This document shows, in pieces, positions 12,206 to 23,100 of a stretch of DNA of 64,000 nt. Positions within the stretch are counted from its first letter, which is position 1. Each line of letters starts with the position of its first letter. The notes beneath the pieces are model-generated. The model searched no databases. It was not told where the DNA came from and saw nothing but the letters and a program-made list of their open reading frames with translations. This stretch comes from Prorocentrum cordatum (Eukaryota > Sar > Dinophyceae > Prorocentrales > Prorocentraceae), in the NCBI GenBank assembly GCA_963575745.1, contig CAUYUJ010017837.1:309001-373000 (forward strand), given 5' to 3'. A program made the position numbers and the translations under genes.

Positions 12206-12910
12206 TTTTTTCCCGCGACGCATTCCTAGTTCAATTGCAAGCCCAGGCAGAAAGCTGCCGGCAATTGGTTAATCGCTTCGCTCATTCCGTCGGCCCACGT
12301 CGCATCGCCGCGGCTGCGCGGCGGCGTGACGGCGGGGCAGGCAGGAGGGCCTTCGAGGAGATCTTCGGAGACGCAGCTCGCACCCAAGAGCCCACAGATC
12401 GCCCCAGAGGGCGCCAAGATGGCCCGAGAGAGCTCCGGCCGAGTTCTGACGCGCACCTGGGGTGTGGGTCAATGTTGAACATGGATGCGTCTTGGGGCCT
12501 TTTCGGAGGGGGGCTCTGGGGAGCAGTTTTGATGCCTCTGGGAGGCATCGTGGGAGATTTTCTGGGGCATCTCGAGACTTCCTGGGTTCCTGGGGGCCTA
12601 CTTGGAGTCTTGGGAGCTTCTTTCGGTTCCTCTTGGGAGCCTCTTCTGGCCTGTCAGTCTTGGAGCGATCTCGGGCCCCCCCGGGCCGCCCGGGGCGGTC
12701 GGCAGCTCGAGAAGGCGGCATTGCCAGAATCTTCCGAAAACCTTCGCGCAATACATGACTTTGCGCCTTCGGCGCCTCGCGAAGTCTTCTTGGAACCTTC
12801 CTGGAGCGTCTTGAGCGCTTCTTGGGCCGCCTTGGGACCGACACGGGCCACCTTGGAACGTCCTTGGTCTGAAGCCGTGGGGCGTGCCACCCTTTTGGCG
12901 CCTCACTGGG
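12206..12910 (+). other. No gene seen; diverged TCTTGG-type repeat
   Basis: From about 12390 the sequence contains diverged copies of the CTTGGGGCC/CTTGGAGCC theme. Frames of 70-240 residues here have repeat-derived composition and no recognisable domain. Confidence 0.45.
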
Positions 12911-12974
12911 AAGCTCAAGTCACTGGCTCAAGCCATTGGCTCAAGTGGTTCAAGCGGTAACCCTTTGGTCCAAG
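12911..12974 (+). other. Tandem spliced-leader-like relics upstream of the LINE
   Basis: In a row: AAGCTCAAG (12911-12919), TCACTGGCTCAAG (12920-12932), CCATTGGCTCAAG (12933-12945), TGGTTCAAG (12946-12954), and CTTTGGTCCAAG at 12963-12974. The dinoflagellate spliced leader ends CCATTTTGGCTCAAG. The third unit equals this with two T missing, and the others are diverged. Tandem truncated leader copies are known in dinoflagellate genes derived from reinserted trans-spliced mRNA. The block lies about 85-150 bp upstream of the LINE ORF1 ATG (13059). Confidence 0.45.
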
Positions 12975-13058
12975 CCTCCCGCCTCAAAGCTCCCCAAGGC
13001 CCGTGTCTGGGAACTTAACCCTCCTTCCACTCTCCCTTCGGAACGTTCAAACTTAACG

Positions 13059-13500
13059 ATGCCGTCGGAAAAACATATTATGGGAACTCAGGTGAAAAGT
13101 GTGCTTAAGCACGCTAGGACAAGCAGTCCGCCATAGGACATGACCGTCGCTGCAGGAGCAGAAGTTGATCACGATGGGCCCCAACTACAGCGCCAACGAC
13201 AATTTCAAGAAAGCCTGGTAGCGGCAGCAGGACCCAGTCCAAAGCCCTTTACAGCTGGAGCTTTCGAACAAATTCTACGCACACAGCTGGACCCAATCCG
13301 GAAGGACATCACAGCTATCAAAATTCATTGCGTTTCGCAGCGAGACCTTCAGTAGGCATTTGGGCCGATGAAGCACGACATCAAAGACCTGACCAAGCGC
13401 ATCGGGCTCTTGGAAACCAGCTATTCCTCGCAACCGGCGTCCGCGAAAACAGCATCTGGAGCATCAGTCGACACCGCCGCGCAGAATGATATATCGGATG
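13059..13500 (+). pseudogene. LINE ORF1, N-terminal part (coiled-coil-like)
   Basis: The frame starts at ATG 13059 (MPSEKHIMGT) and runs in one phase through two in-frame TAG codons, at 13134-13136 and 13353-13355, to about 13500. Both TAGs would be CAG (Gln) after one base change; the second gives QRDLQ-Q-AFGPMKHDI. The segment FEQILRTQLDPIRKDI through KHDIKDLTKRIGLLE looks amphipathic and may form a coiled coil, as in LINE RNA-binding ORF1 proteins. After about 13500 the frame runs into simple-sequence DNA. Confidence 0.55.
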
Positions 13501-13569
13501 TTGAACGGGGAGTTACGCTTCTTCGGAATGCTGGTAAACGACTACCTCATACGACCACCCTTCGGGTGA

Positions 13570-14752
13570 TAAGGAGGTTCGGGGGGGGGGAGGAACCAAC
13601 GTCTCACTCGAACGGTCTCACTATCGATCTCACTATCGATCTCAGTATCGGTCTCGCTCGATCGATCCCCCTCGATCGATCTCACAATCGATCTCACTCG
13701 ATATATCTCACAATATATTTGATTATCGATCTCACAGACGATCTCACAATCGATATCACATTCGGTATCACTATCGATCTGACTATCGATATCAAAACCG
13801 CTCTCACAATCAACGTCATCATCATCAACAACAACATCAACATCAACATCATCATCACCAACATCATCATAATCGGGACACCGTCCTCATCACCAACACC
13901 AACATCATCATCATCATCACGGGCATCAACATCATCGGGACACTACCATCATCATCATCAGCACCATCATCACAATCATCATCATAATCAACATCGTCAC
14001 CATCAGCAGCAACATCGGGACACAGTCATCGTCATCATCATCAACAGCAGCATCATCATCGAGACACCATCATGATCACGATCGTTTTTCATCATCATCA
14101 TCGGGACACCATCATCATCATCATCATCTCATCTTCATCATCGACATCATCAGCACCAACATCATCAACATCATCAGCAGCATCATCATCGTCATCATCG
14201 GGGCACCATCATCATTACCAACATCAGCATCAACATCATCATCCTCATCATCATCATCATAATCATCATCATCACCATCGGGACGCCATCATCATCAACA
14301 TCATCATCATCACCATCAGAATAATCATCATCACCGGGACGCCATAATCATCATCAACCTCATCATCAGTAACATCATCATCATCGGGACACATTCATAA
14401 TCAGCACCATCAACATCAACATCTTTATACTCATCATCATCGGGACACCATCATCGTCATCATCAGGATCATCAACATAATCATCATGATCATCATCATC
14501 ATCCTCATCATCGGGACACCATCAGCACTATCATCATCATCGTCATCATCATCATCGGGACACCATCATCATCATATCATCATCATCATCGTCCTCATCA
14601 TCATCAACATCATCATCATCAGCATCACCATCATCATCATATCATCATCATCAGCAGCATCATCATTATCAACATCACCATCATCATCATCATCACCATC
14701 ATCATCATCTCATCACCACCATCACCATCATCACCATCATCATCATCATCGC
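13570..14752. repeat. (TCA)n/(ATC)n satellite with interspersed GGGACACC
   Basis: A short CTATCGATCTCA repeat (about 13610-13800) passes into a long ATC/TCA array to 14752. About a dozen copies of CGGGACACC (or GGACGCC variants) are spaced irregularly inside it, for example near 13875, 14100, 14441, 14512 and 14557. The array sits inside LINE ORF1 sequence. The poly-Ser and poly-Ile/His frames are artefacts. Confidence 0.9.
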
Positions 14753-15060
14753 GGGACACCGCGGGACACCGGCGGGACACCGCGGGGCACCGCGGGACAC
14801 CGCGGGACACCGGCGGGACACCGCGGGGCCCTGGCCGCCCGGAAGGGAGACATTTGGTCCGGCCGCGCTTCAGCCACACGGGAAACCACCGGGACACCGG
14901 CGGGACACCGCGGGCCCCCCGGCCGCCCGGAAGGGAGAGATTTGGTCCGGCCGCGCCTCAGCCACAGGAGACTTTCTCTCGCCCGCCCACGCAGCTTCGC
15001 CTCGCCCGCCCGCACGGCACGCACGAACACGAAACCGAAATCGATTTCCCGGTAGGGGGG
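14753..15060. repeat. GC-rich GCGGGACACC minisatellite
   Basis: CGCGGGACACCG and CGGCGGGACACC units extend the GGGACACC theme of the adjacent satellite. They are followed by two copies of a block of about 80 bp containing GGCCGCCCGGAAGGGAGA and TTTGGTCCGGCCGCGC (about 14830-14965). Confidence 0.8.
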
Positions 15061-15110
15061 CTCTCCGTTCCACTTCGATCTCACCCCCTCACCTCCGATC
15101 TTCCATTAGC

Positions 15111-15585
15111 GTGCACACTACAGACAAGAGGGGTGTTACGGCAGTTGTGGGCAATTTCGAGGGGCCTCGCAATATAGAAGCGGCACTTGACCGGATGAAA
15201 CAACAACTGCACCGACCATCAGCGCCCGTTCCCAACAAAATGTACGCTAAAGGAGAGTTCAGGGATGTCTTGTTTGTTGAGTTCGATGCTGTCGATGCAA
15301 AATATATAGCTGTCACCGCCTTTCGCAACGCTAGCATAACGAGGAATGGCAACAACGCTTGGGCCACGCAATATCGCTCTTCATTGGTTCGTGCTGCTCG
15401 TAACTTATGTTTCGGAGTGAATTCATGCCGAAGAACACGATGGATATTGAGTACCCTATCCGTGTGGACGATACAGTACAGCCAGACACCGTCACTGTCG
15501 GTGGCCAACTTGCTCTCATAATGAACATCGAGAGAGATACTGTTACCAAAGAGTGGCACGCACATTGGGGCCATTGAAAAGAATT
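15111..15585 (+). pseudogene. LINE ORF1, C-terminal part
   Basis: The frame encodes TTDKRGVTAVVGNFEG, NKMYAKGEFRDVLFVEF and VTAFRNASITRNGNNAWA. This block matches what I recall of ORF1 proteins of dinoflagellate LINEs (KDKRxVTAVxGG, YxKGxFxxxxFxxF, AVTxxRKA). After a frame change near 15440 a short stretch beginning MDIEYPIRVDDTVQ continues to a TGA at 15577-15579. The satellite at 13570-15060 separates this from the N-terminal part. Confidence 0.55.
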
Positions 15586-16123
15586 GCGTGATCACCCTAA
15601 CTTGTCTGGTGTCAGTTCCTCTTGCGATGGGATCGTTAGCCGGTCAGCGAATGACATTAAAGGGGGTGCTAAGGGTACTTCGACTCCACGGCAGGCGCTG
15701 GCTTCTTGTACCACTTTTGAGTTCTGCTACATTCAGCGCCGGAGCTGTAACTACCCCATCAAGGCCCACTACATTACCGCCAACGTTTTCTGCCACTGTC
15801 CTGGGGGGCACCCCTGAAGTGGGCAAAGATGCAATTCCAGAGTCTCCCGATCCAGGGCCCCGTAACGATGAGAAGATCGTGCTCGAGAACGCCCAGTGCC
15901 AGAACATTCGCACCTTGCTGGAGGATTCACGGAACTGGGCAAACATACCTGGGCAGAACATATTTCAGCAGACGTTCAAGACAACGTGGTTCTCAATGCG
16001 CTTAGCAGGGGAATTCAAAACATCGATTTGTACATGGATGAGGATACTCTCCGGACGACCCCTCTCTCCCTTCTTCCACCCATTCCCTGCCCTGACGGTT
16101 GCTCCCAGAGAAATTCTGCGACG

Positions 16124-16700
16124 ATGCATTTTGCTACATGGAACGCGCGCGGCCTCGCAGATGTGAAAAACTGCCGAACTCATCCTGCGCGCGCAAGATC
16201 CACATTGGTGTACTATGCCTTCAAGAGACGAAGACTGCAAACGCAGACGTCTATTTGGTAGATGGTTACCAGATCGTACTTTTTGGAGTTGACCATGCGG
16301 CGGGCACGATTTCCACAGGAATCGGTTTCATCATATCCCCCATGATGCACTCGCACATAAAATCAGACAAGCAGATTTCTGACAGGACTGCGCTGCTAAA
16401 GGTCAAGATTGGTAAAACACATTCGGCTTATTCGCGATCTACGCCTCGCGCAATCGAAAGCCGCCGCAGGAACGGCTTGAGTCCTGCAGCTCTTTGGACG
16501 CCGAATGTAGGCGTTGCTTTGCGAATCAGGGGAAGCTTCTCGCCGGAGATTTCAACGCTAGGTTGGGGGTCCGCGGCCCTGGCGAAGACCGCGTCATGGG
16601 GGGGCGCAGCTGGGGAAAATAGGCACTTCGCGAAGTGGAAATACCGAGCAGAGATTTATTTCTGGCGTTCCGCAGTGGCGCCTCGCCCATCGCAGCGAAC
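16124..16700 (+). pseudogene. LINE APE-type endonuclease domain, frameshifted
   Basis: Motifs of the exonuclease/endonuclease/phosphatase fold appear in order over three frames: TWNARGL (16136-16156), then IGVLCLQETK (about 16200-16235, with the catalytic Glu in QET), GIGFIISP (about 16320), SDRTALLKVKIG (about 16378), and LLAGDFNARLG with GDFNAR at 16545-16562. Such endonucleases nick target DNA to prime reverse transcription. At least two frameshifts separate the motifs. Confidence 0.75.
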
Positions 16701-17589
16701 GCTTTCATAGTGACGCCCCCTGGAGGAGTAAGTAACTGCATGGGAGCTGGTGCACTTCCAGACGGCATCATGACATACAAGATGCACAACATTCTATATG
16801 TTGTGTTATGTGAGACATGCGCTGTGGACTGCGTTCAACACTTACGGAGCCGTGGAGCAGCGGCGCTGGCGACGGATCACGAGTTGGCAACGCGCCGCGC
16901 GGGCGGAGGTGCTTGCCGCGGGCCGCCGACAAGCGCCGGCGAGCAAGCAGCGCGCCCATGCCTTACGATACGATTCCCCCCCAAAGTTATGGAGATGCTT
17001 TCGCCCAGCATGCTCAGCAACAAGATGAACGAACATATTCCCTCGATAACTTGGGGGGGCGTCGAGCAGCTTCAGCGGCGGCGCCGGTGCTGGCGGGGCG
17101 CCGCGGGAGGCAAAACGGCCATGGATCGCCCATGCAACTCTGGAGTTGATTGAGAAAAGAGGTGATGCCCGACTACGCGACGACAAAACGATTGGAAGAC
17201 AATTGTTTAGAGAACTTCTTACGCACGCATAGCAAGACGAAACGAAATTGGTTGATGAGCAAATCGCCGGCGGCAGTTAGAACGCGCTGAACGCGCTGGA
17301 AAGACGTTGCCGGGCCGAGCCGCGCAAGCAGGGCAAGCCGTGGAATCTGGCAGGGGAGCTCATTGGTAGCGAAAGCAGGGCTGATTGCGTGGCAGAGTGC
17401 CTGGAACAAGTTCAATAGAATGTCCGGGTCGCTGAATTAACGGATAACGAAGCATAGGGCCCGCTCTCAAAGTTGTCGGCGCGCCTTTCTCGCGGGCCTA
17501 GGTCGAAGCCGCGGTCCAGAAGCTAGAGCGGTGGAAATCAGCGGGGCCGGGTGGCAGCATATTTGAAGGCTGTCTCACATAATCTTGGG

Positions 17590-19019
17590 TAGTTGCGCTG
17601 GCTCACGGATCTCTGCAACGCGCGTTGGGAAGGAAAGTGCGCGCCTGCAGGGTGGAAGTTATCGGCAGCCACGCCAGCGCGCAAGAACGAAAGCGCAGTG
17701 GACAAGTGCGAAAATTATAGACCCATCAGCTTGCTGCGCGTAGCATGCGCATTATTTGCAAGTCTGCTGCCCCAGCGATTTCAAGATGCAGGGGCTGAAG
17801 AACGCCTCGCCCCAGCGCGTTTTGCATGCCGGCGCGGGCGAGGCACCTCAGACGCTGCGCGCAGTCCAGCGACGTATCGAAGCAGCTCACGCGCGCGAAC
17901 CAAGTAGAGTGGCATTCCTGGCGCCGGATTGGAAACAGACTTTCGACTCGATCAAGCCTAAGGCCCTCCCAGACGCATTGCGGATATTTGGTGGCCCGCC
18001 GCAGAGGTGTCTGGCGATGATTGGTAGCATTTGCCAGGCGAGGCAGTTCTGCGCGACCGAGATGGCGCGCGAATCCCAGCAACGACGCCCACCATCGGGA
18101 ATCGCCCAGGGTTGCCCTCTCTCCCCGCTCCTATCTGTCATGCTGATGACAGCGGCCATGAAAGACGCTGCCAGCAGATCGGAACAGCGTGCCGAAGAAG
18201 CACTTTCGGCGGGGGAGTTGTCCGCGTCGTTATTTGCAGACGACGCGCCATTGGTGGGCCATTGCCAGCGCAGACTGCAACGACTGCCAGGTGAACTCGC
18301 GGCTGCAGGCGCCAGGGTTGGCACGGGGCCGCGCTGGGGCAAGTTCCGGCAGCTGCAAACGCATTGCGACGTACATTTGCGAACCCCGGATGGAAAAGAC
18401 ATCGCCCCAAAAGCGATGTTTTCTTTGGGTGCCACTCTAGGCAGCAACGGGAACACGACATATGAAGCAAACAGAAAGCCAGGGGTGGCTCGGGGTAAGT
18501 TTCGCAGATATGCTCGCGCATGGAAGCACGCGTCACTTATTGCAGACAGGTGGCTTTTTCAGGCTCCGATAACCGCCGAGATCACGTATGCCTCCATCTC
18601 TGCCCGGCTAGACAAATCTGAAAAACGGAGACTGGATGCGTTCCGAGCGTTGTGCTTCAGGAATATCGTGAACATACTTCATTCATACAGGTCGCATGCG
18701 TCAACCCAGACGGTTTTGGAACACAGAAACGCATCAAATACCTTGCAGCTCGCAGCGCTGCCGCGGCGTCGACTTCTTTTGTTTGGTAAAATTCTGGAAA
18801 CTTGCGACGAGGACGCATTGGAGAAGTCACGTTCGTGCCCGGCTCGGCCCAATCAACTACTACCACGTTGCGCAGGAGACCAGGGGGCCCAGGAACGAAT
18901 GGGCGAAGTGCCTGCGCGATCGAATTATGACCGGCTCTAGCGCGGACGGGGAATTATTGGGGCGCCTGCGTGACGCTGCAAGATGGCTGGATTTTTCGCG
19001 GAATTTTATAAGCCAGTGA
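17590..19019 (+). pseudogene. LINE reverse transcriptase and C-terminal region, frameshifted
   Basis: Reverse transcriptase motifs appear in order: ENYRPISLL (about 17709), FACRRGRGTSDA, then after a frameshift near 17850 APDWKQTFDSIKP (motif A, about 17926), SGIAQGCPLSPLL (motif B, about 18095) and LFADDAPLVG (motif C) with FADD at 18233-18244. The C-terminal part has the usual LINE tail: FSLGATLGSNG, ARGKFRRYARAWKHA, EKRRLDAFRALCFR. A further frameshift near 18880 leads to GPRNEWAKCLRDRI and a stop at 19017-19019. A nearly intact frame of 394 codons spans 17756-18940. Confidence 0.8.
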
Positions 19020-19369
19020 AAGTTTGCGCGAGCCGCTCTGTTTGAGTGGGCCCCCCTGCCCGCGCTTCCCCGCCCCTCTTCTTGTCCGCCCGCGCATGGC
19101 GCAGTTGGACAATCGGTGGGCGCGCCGCTGCTCGCGCGAAGCGGAGAGAACAGGCCGGCGTCGTCTCTTTCCGCCCGCGCGTTCCGGCGCATGGCTTGAC
19201 TGACTGACTGGCTGGGGAGCTCGGGGGGGGGCCGTGGGACCGCGCCCGGGATGTCGGGCACCTCGCGGGATCTTGCCTGAGCCTTGCCAGTGCATTTTCG
19301 CCCGGGCGCCCCCAGCGGCCGCCGCGCGCCGCGCGCGCGAGCCAGAAGCCATAGAGATTTAGCACTCCT
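19020..19369. other. GC-rich spacer, no gene seen
   Basis: Between the LINE and the transposase scrap. Short frames have Arg/Ala/Pro-rich composition and no known motif. Confidence 0.4.
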
Positions 19370-20000
19370 CTGGCCAGTTGGGCCAGCGAATTGGTCGGCA
19401 GTGGCCTCGTTTCGGTCCGCGGCCTGCTTGCAGGCCTTCCGGGGCCTACCCGCCACGTTCTTGGCCGCCGTCTGGGCCACGGCCGATTCCAGGGCCCCCT
19501 GAACCGTGACGGCGTAGGCCGTCTGGCAATGGGCCCGCGTTTTTTTCTGCGCAAGTCATCCAGGCCCATCGACCGAAGTTTTTGGCGAGGCCGACCCCAG
19601 AATATCTCGATTGGGCTCGTGTCGGGGCTCCTGGGAGGAAAGCTCCGAACGGCAATGCTCTTCATAGTAAGCCTGCGTGCTGATATTGGTCCGTAAGGCT
19701 TCCTTTTTTCGCAGATGATCGCCCATGGGCCTTTGTTCTTATTGGGGAGCTCCGCCGAAGGCCCCAGTGGCCGCGGTCGCATGGCCATCGCCATAACCAT
19801 CATCATCATCATCAGCATCATCATCATCGTCGTCACCATCATCATCAACGCCGTCATGATCGTCGTCTTCATCGCCATTGACGCGACCTCGTGCGCTGAT
19901 CGGATGAACTCATGAATGACGGGACGGTTTACGATTGTTCCCCATCGCCGTGGCAAATTTCTTTCGAGCCGCCTTCGCAAATGGAGCAGCAACGTGGAGC
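19370..20000 (-). pseudogene. IS630/Tc1-type DDE transposase fragment (copy B)
   Basis: On the minus strand one long frame contains HEFIRSAHEVAS, a poly-Met stretch from a (GAT)n insertion (about 19797-19890), then RPLGPSAELPNKNKGPWAII, then RSFPPRSPDTSPIEIFWG followed by RQKLRSMGLDDLRRKKR. The PPRSPDxxPIExxW block is the C-terminal signature of IS630/Tc1-like transposases and holds the catalytic Glu. The upstream catalytic Asp residues are not recognisable, and the micro-repeat interrupts the catalytic core. Confidence 0.65.
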
Positions 20001-21779
20001 ATATCATAATCACTTTGCTCCAACTATTTCGCGCGCGGTCGCATCTTGCTCGATATGATATCAAACGTGGCGCGGGGCAGTTTCCGATCCGGTTTGGGGG
20101 CATCAAAGTTATACACATCAGGCAAATCGGGAGCTATTCCACCGAATGACGAAAACATCATGCCATGTTGGGAATTTCCGGGATGGGGGATATTTTCGCC
20201 ATAGCAATGTGGTGGAGTTTTTGTCGCGGCTGTGTACGCATTCGCTTTCAAATCCGCTCACACCCCGACAGAATTGCCGTCCGAACCCCATACGTTTTCA
20301 CAACTTCGCAATCCCGCTCACATCCTGCCTCAGTCACCCGGCTTCGCTTTCAGTCCGATGCCCATGAAGGAAAGCGACAGATTACATATACACAAGGGGA
20401 GTCCGTGGCGAGAAAGTACAACACCGCGCGTGTCTCGAAGCAGCGTTGTCGCCGCAGTCGAAAGTTGCTTTCGCTCGCGTGCCTCCGCGCGGACTTCTGA
20501 GAGCTGGTGTTGGTGACGTTTGTTTGGCTCTCTACAGTCGAGGCGTTGACCTAAGGAACCTTAAATAAGGAACGAGGCCCTTTTTTCCCATAAGTTCAAC
20601 CTCGATTTCCTATGGAAAACCAGGAGCACCCGAGGCAAACTTTGAAACAATCAAGGAACACCGAGCCCCTCCCCAACGAAAAGGGCTCCTTCTTCAGCGC
20701 CCCGAGTGTACTGATGCCGACGACGCGCCCGGTGTGGAACGCAGAGGGCGCGGTCCACTTTGGAAGGCTCAGGAGGCCTCTGGTCTCTTCGAAGGCGTGC
20801 TTCCCATAGGGCTGGAGTCGGGGGTGGACAGAACCCCCAACAGTGACACGTCGATTAGTGAATTGTCCGTTTTCGGTTCTCGAGAGGGCGCCGCGGCCGT
20901 TACTTTCCAGGCTCGCGCCCGCCAGGTTTGGGCCTCAGGTCGTTTTCACTAAACCACGTTTTACTAAAGGGGGGTCTGTCCATCCCCGATGGAGGGCGTA
21001 TGGGAATCCCCGCCGCCTCCCGACGAGGCTTGCCCCCTCTCCATCTCTCCCTCGGCGCGCCGCCGCCGATCCCTGCCTCCTCCCCTGCGCCTTCTCTCAC
21101 CACCCACCAAACCACCCCAACCCAACCCGAAGGCTCAGATTTACCCTCGATTTCCAGTGGGGGGGGGTCGGGGAACATCGAAAAAACACGTATGGAACCC
21201 ATACCCCCCCCAACCCGAAATTCGGGTCTTCGGGTTGTGTTGGGGTGGTCTGGTAGGTAGTCATTCTCAGCCCCCCCTTCTGGTTTGCGGTGCCGCGCTG
21301 TGCCCCCCCCCACTGCGACCCCCGTGGGGCAGCGGAGGAGTAGCGTCTGGGACTGCAAGTGGATGCAACAGCCTCTGGCCGCCTTGCTCCCCTTCTTTTT
21401 TCTTCGCTCGGAGCGGAAGAGGCCAGAATTGGGGAAGAAAGGTTTGGCCAAAGAGGGTGGGTGAGGTGAGGCAGAGTTCAGGGCCAATGCTAGGGAGTGA
21501 TAGGCCCAGGGGGGTGATATATCGACCCCGGATCGCCATTGATCGCCGATATGGGGCCTGATTGCCCGCCTCTGCCTTTGAGTGTCCGGATTCGACATCG
21601 CGGGCCCATCGCCGATGTATCTGCTATGCATCGCCGATTCCACGTCGATGTTCCCCACCCCCCGAGCAGGTCTCCCCTAAAATTGTTCATCGATGGGCAG
21701 GGAGGGCAGAGTGCGCCCTTTTTCCCAACCATCTTGTGGCGTTGGGTCCTCGTTTTGAAGAGACGGTGCCCCGCGTCTC
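20001..21779. other. No recognisable gene
   Basis: Frames up to 250 residues exist (for example minus 20900-21658), but they are Pro/Gly-rich and show no family motif. Near 21725-21790 a segment (GCGTTGGGTCCTCGTTTTGA, then a C-rich run) is shared with about 26607-26670, so part of this region is dispersed repeat. Confidence 0.4.
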
Positions 21780-21943
21780 TCCTCCTCTCCTCCTCCTCCT
21801 CCTCCTCCTCCTCCTCCTCCTCCTCCTCCTCCTCCTCTCATCATCAGCATCATCATCATCGTCATCGTCACCGTCATCATCAGCATCATCATCATCATCG
21901 TTCTTATCACCATCGTCGTCATCATCATCGCCGTCTCCATCAT
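21780..21943. repeat. (TCC)n then (TCA)n microsatellites
   Basis: TCC/CTC triplets at about 21780-21838 pass into TCATCA/TCGTCA triplets to about 21943, directly before the 89-bp array. Confidence 0.9.
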
Positions 21944-23100
21944 GGCCACACGTTTCGTGGACCCATAGTGAGCTCCACCGAAGGCCCCAGTGGCAAGGTC
22001 CGCATGCGGTTCCACCTCCATTTCGGCGCACCCCTCACACGTTCCGTGGCCCCATAGGGAGCTCCACCGAAGGCCCAAGTGTCAGGGTCCGCATGCGGTT
22101 CCACCTCCATTTCGGCGCACCCCTCACACGTTTCGTGGCCCCATAGGGAGCTCCACCGAAGGCCCAAGTGTCAGGGTCCGCATGCGGTTCCACCTCCATT
22201 TCGGCGCACCCCTCACACGTTTCGTGGCCCCATAGGGAGCTCCACCGAAGGCCCAAGTGTCAGGGTCCGCATGCGGTTCCACCTCCATTTCGGCGCACCC
22301 CTCACACGTTTCGTGGCCCCATAGGGAGCTCCACCGAAGGCCCAAGTGTCAGGGTCCGCATGCGGTTCCACCTCCATTTCGGCGCACCCCTCACACGTTT
22401 CGTGGCCCCCTCCACCAGGCCCCGTCAGGGTCCGGGCATTTCGGCGCACCCCTCACACGGGCCCCATAGCTCCACCGAAGGCCCAAGTGTCAGGGTCCGC
22501 ATGCGGTTCCACCTCCATTTCGGCGCACCCCTCACACGTTTCGTGGCCCCATAGGGAGCTCCACCGAAGGCCCAAGTGTCAGGGTCCGCATGCGGTTCCA
22601 CCTCCATTTCGGCGCACCCCTCACACGTTTCGTGGCCCCATAGGGAGCTCCACCGAAGGCCCAAGTGTCAGGGTCCGCATGCGGTTCCACCTCCATTTCG
22701 GCGCACCCCTCACACGCTTCGTGGCCCCATAGGGAGCTCCACCTAAGGCCTAAGTGGCAGGGTCCGCATGCAGTTCCACTTCCATTTCGGCGCACCCCTC
22801 ACACGTTTCGTGGCGTCATAGGGAGCCCCGCCTAAGGCCCAAGTGGCACGGTCCGCGTGCAGTTCCACCTCCATTTCGGCACACCCCTCACACGTTTCGT
22901 GGCCCCATAGAGAGCTCCGCCTAAGGCCCAAGTGGCAGGGTCCGCATGCAGTTCCACCTCCATTTCGGCGCACCCCTCACACGTTTCGCGGCCCCACAGG
23001 GTGCTCCACCGAAGGCCCCAGTGGCAGGGTCCGCATGCAGTTCCACCTCCATTTGGCGCACCTCTCACACGCTTCGTGGCCCCATCGGGTGTTCCACCAA
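21944..23100 (+). repeat. 89-bp tandem array, about 13 units
   Basis: Units contain ACACGTTTCGTGGCCCCATA, GGGAGCTCCACCGAAGGCCC, AAGTGTCAGGGTCCGCATGC and CATTTCGGCGCACCCCTC. Period 89 bp is exact over the central copies (22035, 22124, 22213, 22302 and so on), with one shortened, scrambled unit near 22405-22465. The outer units are more diverged. Because 89 is not a multiple of three, the frame changes from unit to unit, so frames in the array are unlikely to be coding. A related array lies inverted at 47936-48340. Confidence 0.9.

Larger units (their letters stand above)
12911..19019 (+). mobile_element. Decayed non-LTR retrotransposon (LINE) with internal satellite expansion
   Basis: In order: spliced-leader-like relics, ORF1 N-part (13059-13500), a satellite insertion (about 13570-15060), ORF1 C-part (15111-15585), a linker, an APE endonuclease (16124-16700), a diverged linker, and a reverse transcriptase with C-terminal region (17590-19019). 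The linkers 15586-16120 and 16700-17590 carry only broken frames. At least four frameshifts and several stops separate the pieces, so the copy is dead. The 3' end is placed after the NEWAKCLRDRI segment, where the sequence changes to GC-rich unrelated DNA. No poly(A) tail or target duplication was identified. Confidence 0.75.

Noticed and set aside
21940-22795. Overlapping 70-130-residue frames with HLHFGAPLTRFVAP or GLRWSSLWGHETCEG repeats
   Set aside because: Translations of the 89-bp array; 89 is not a multiple of three, so each frame lasts only one to a few units.
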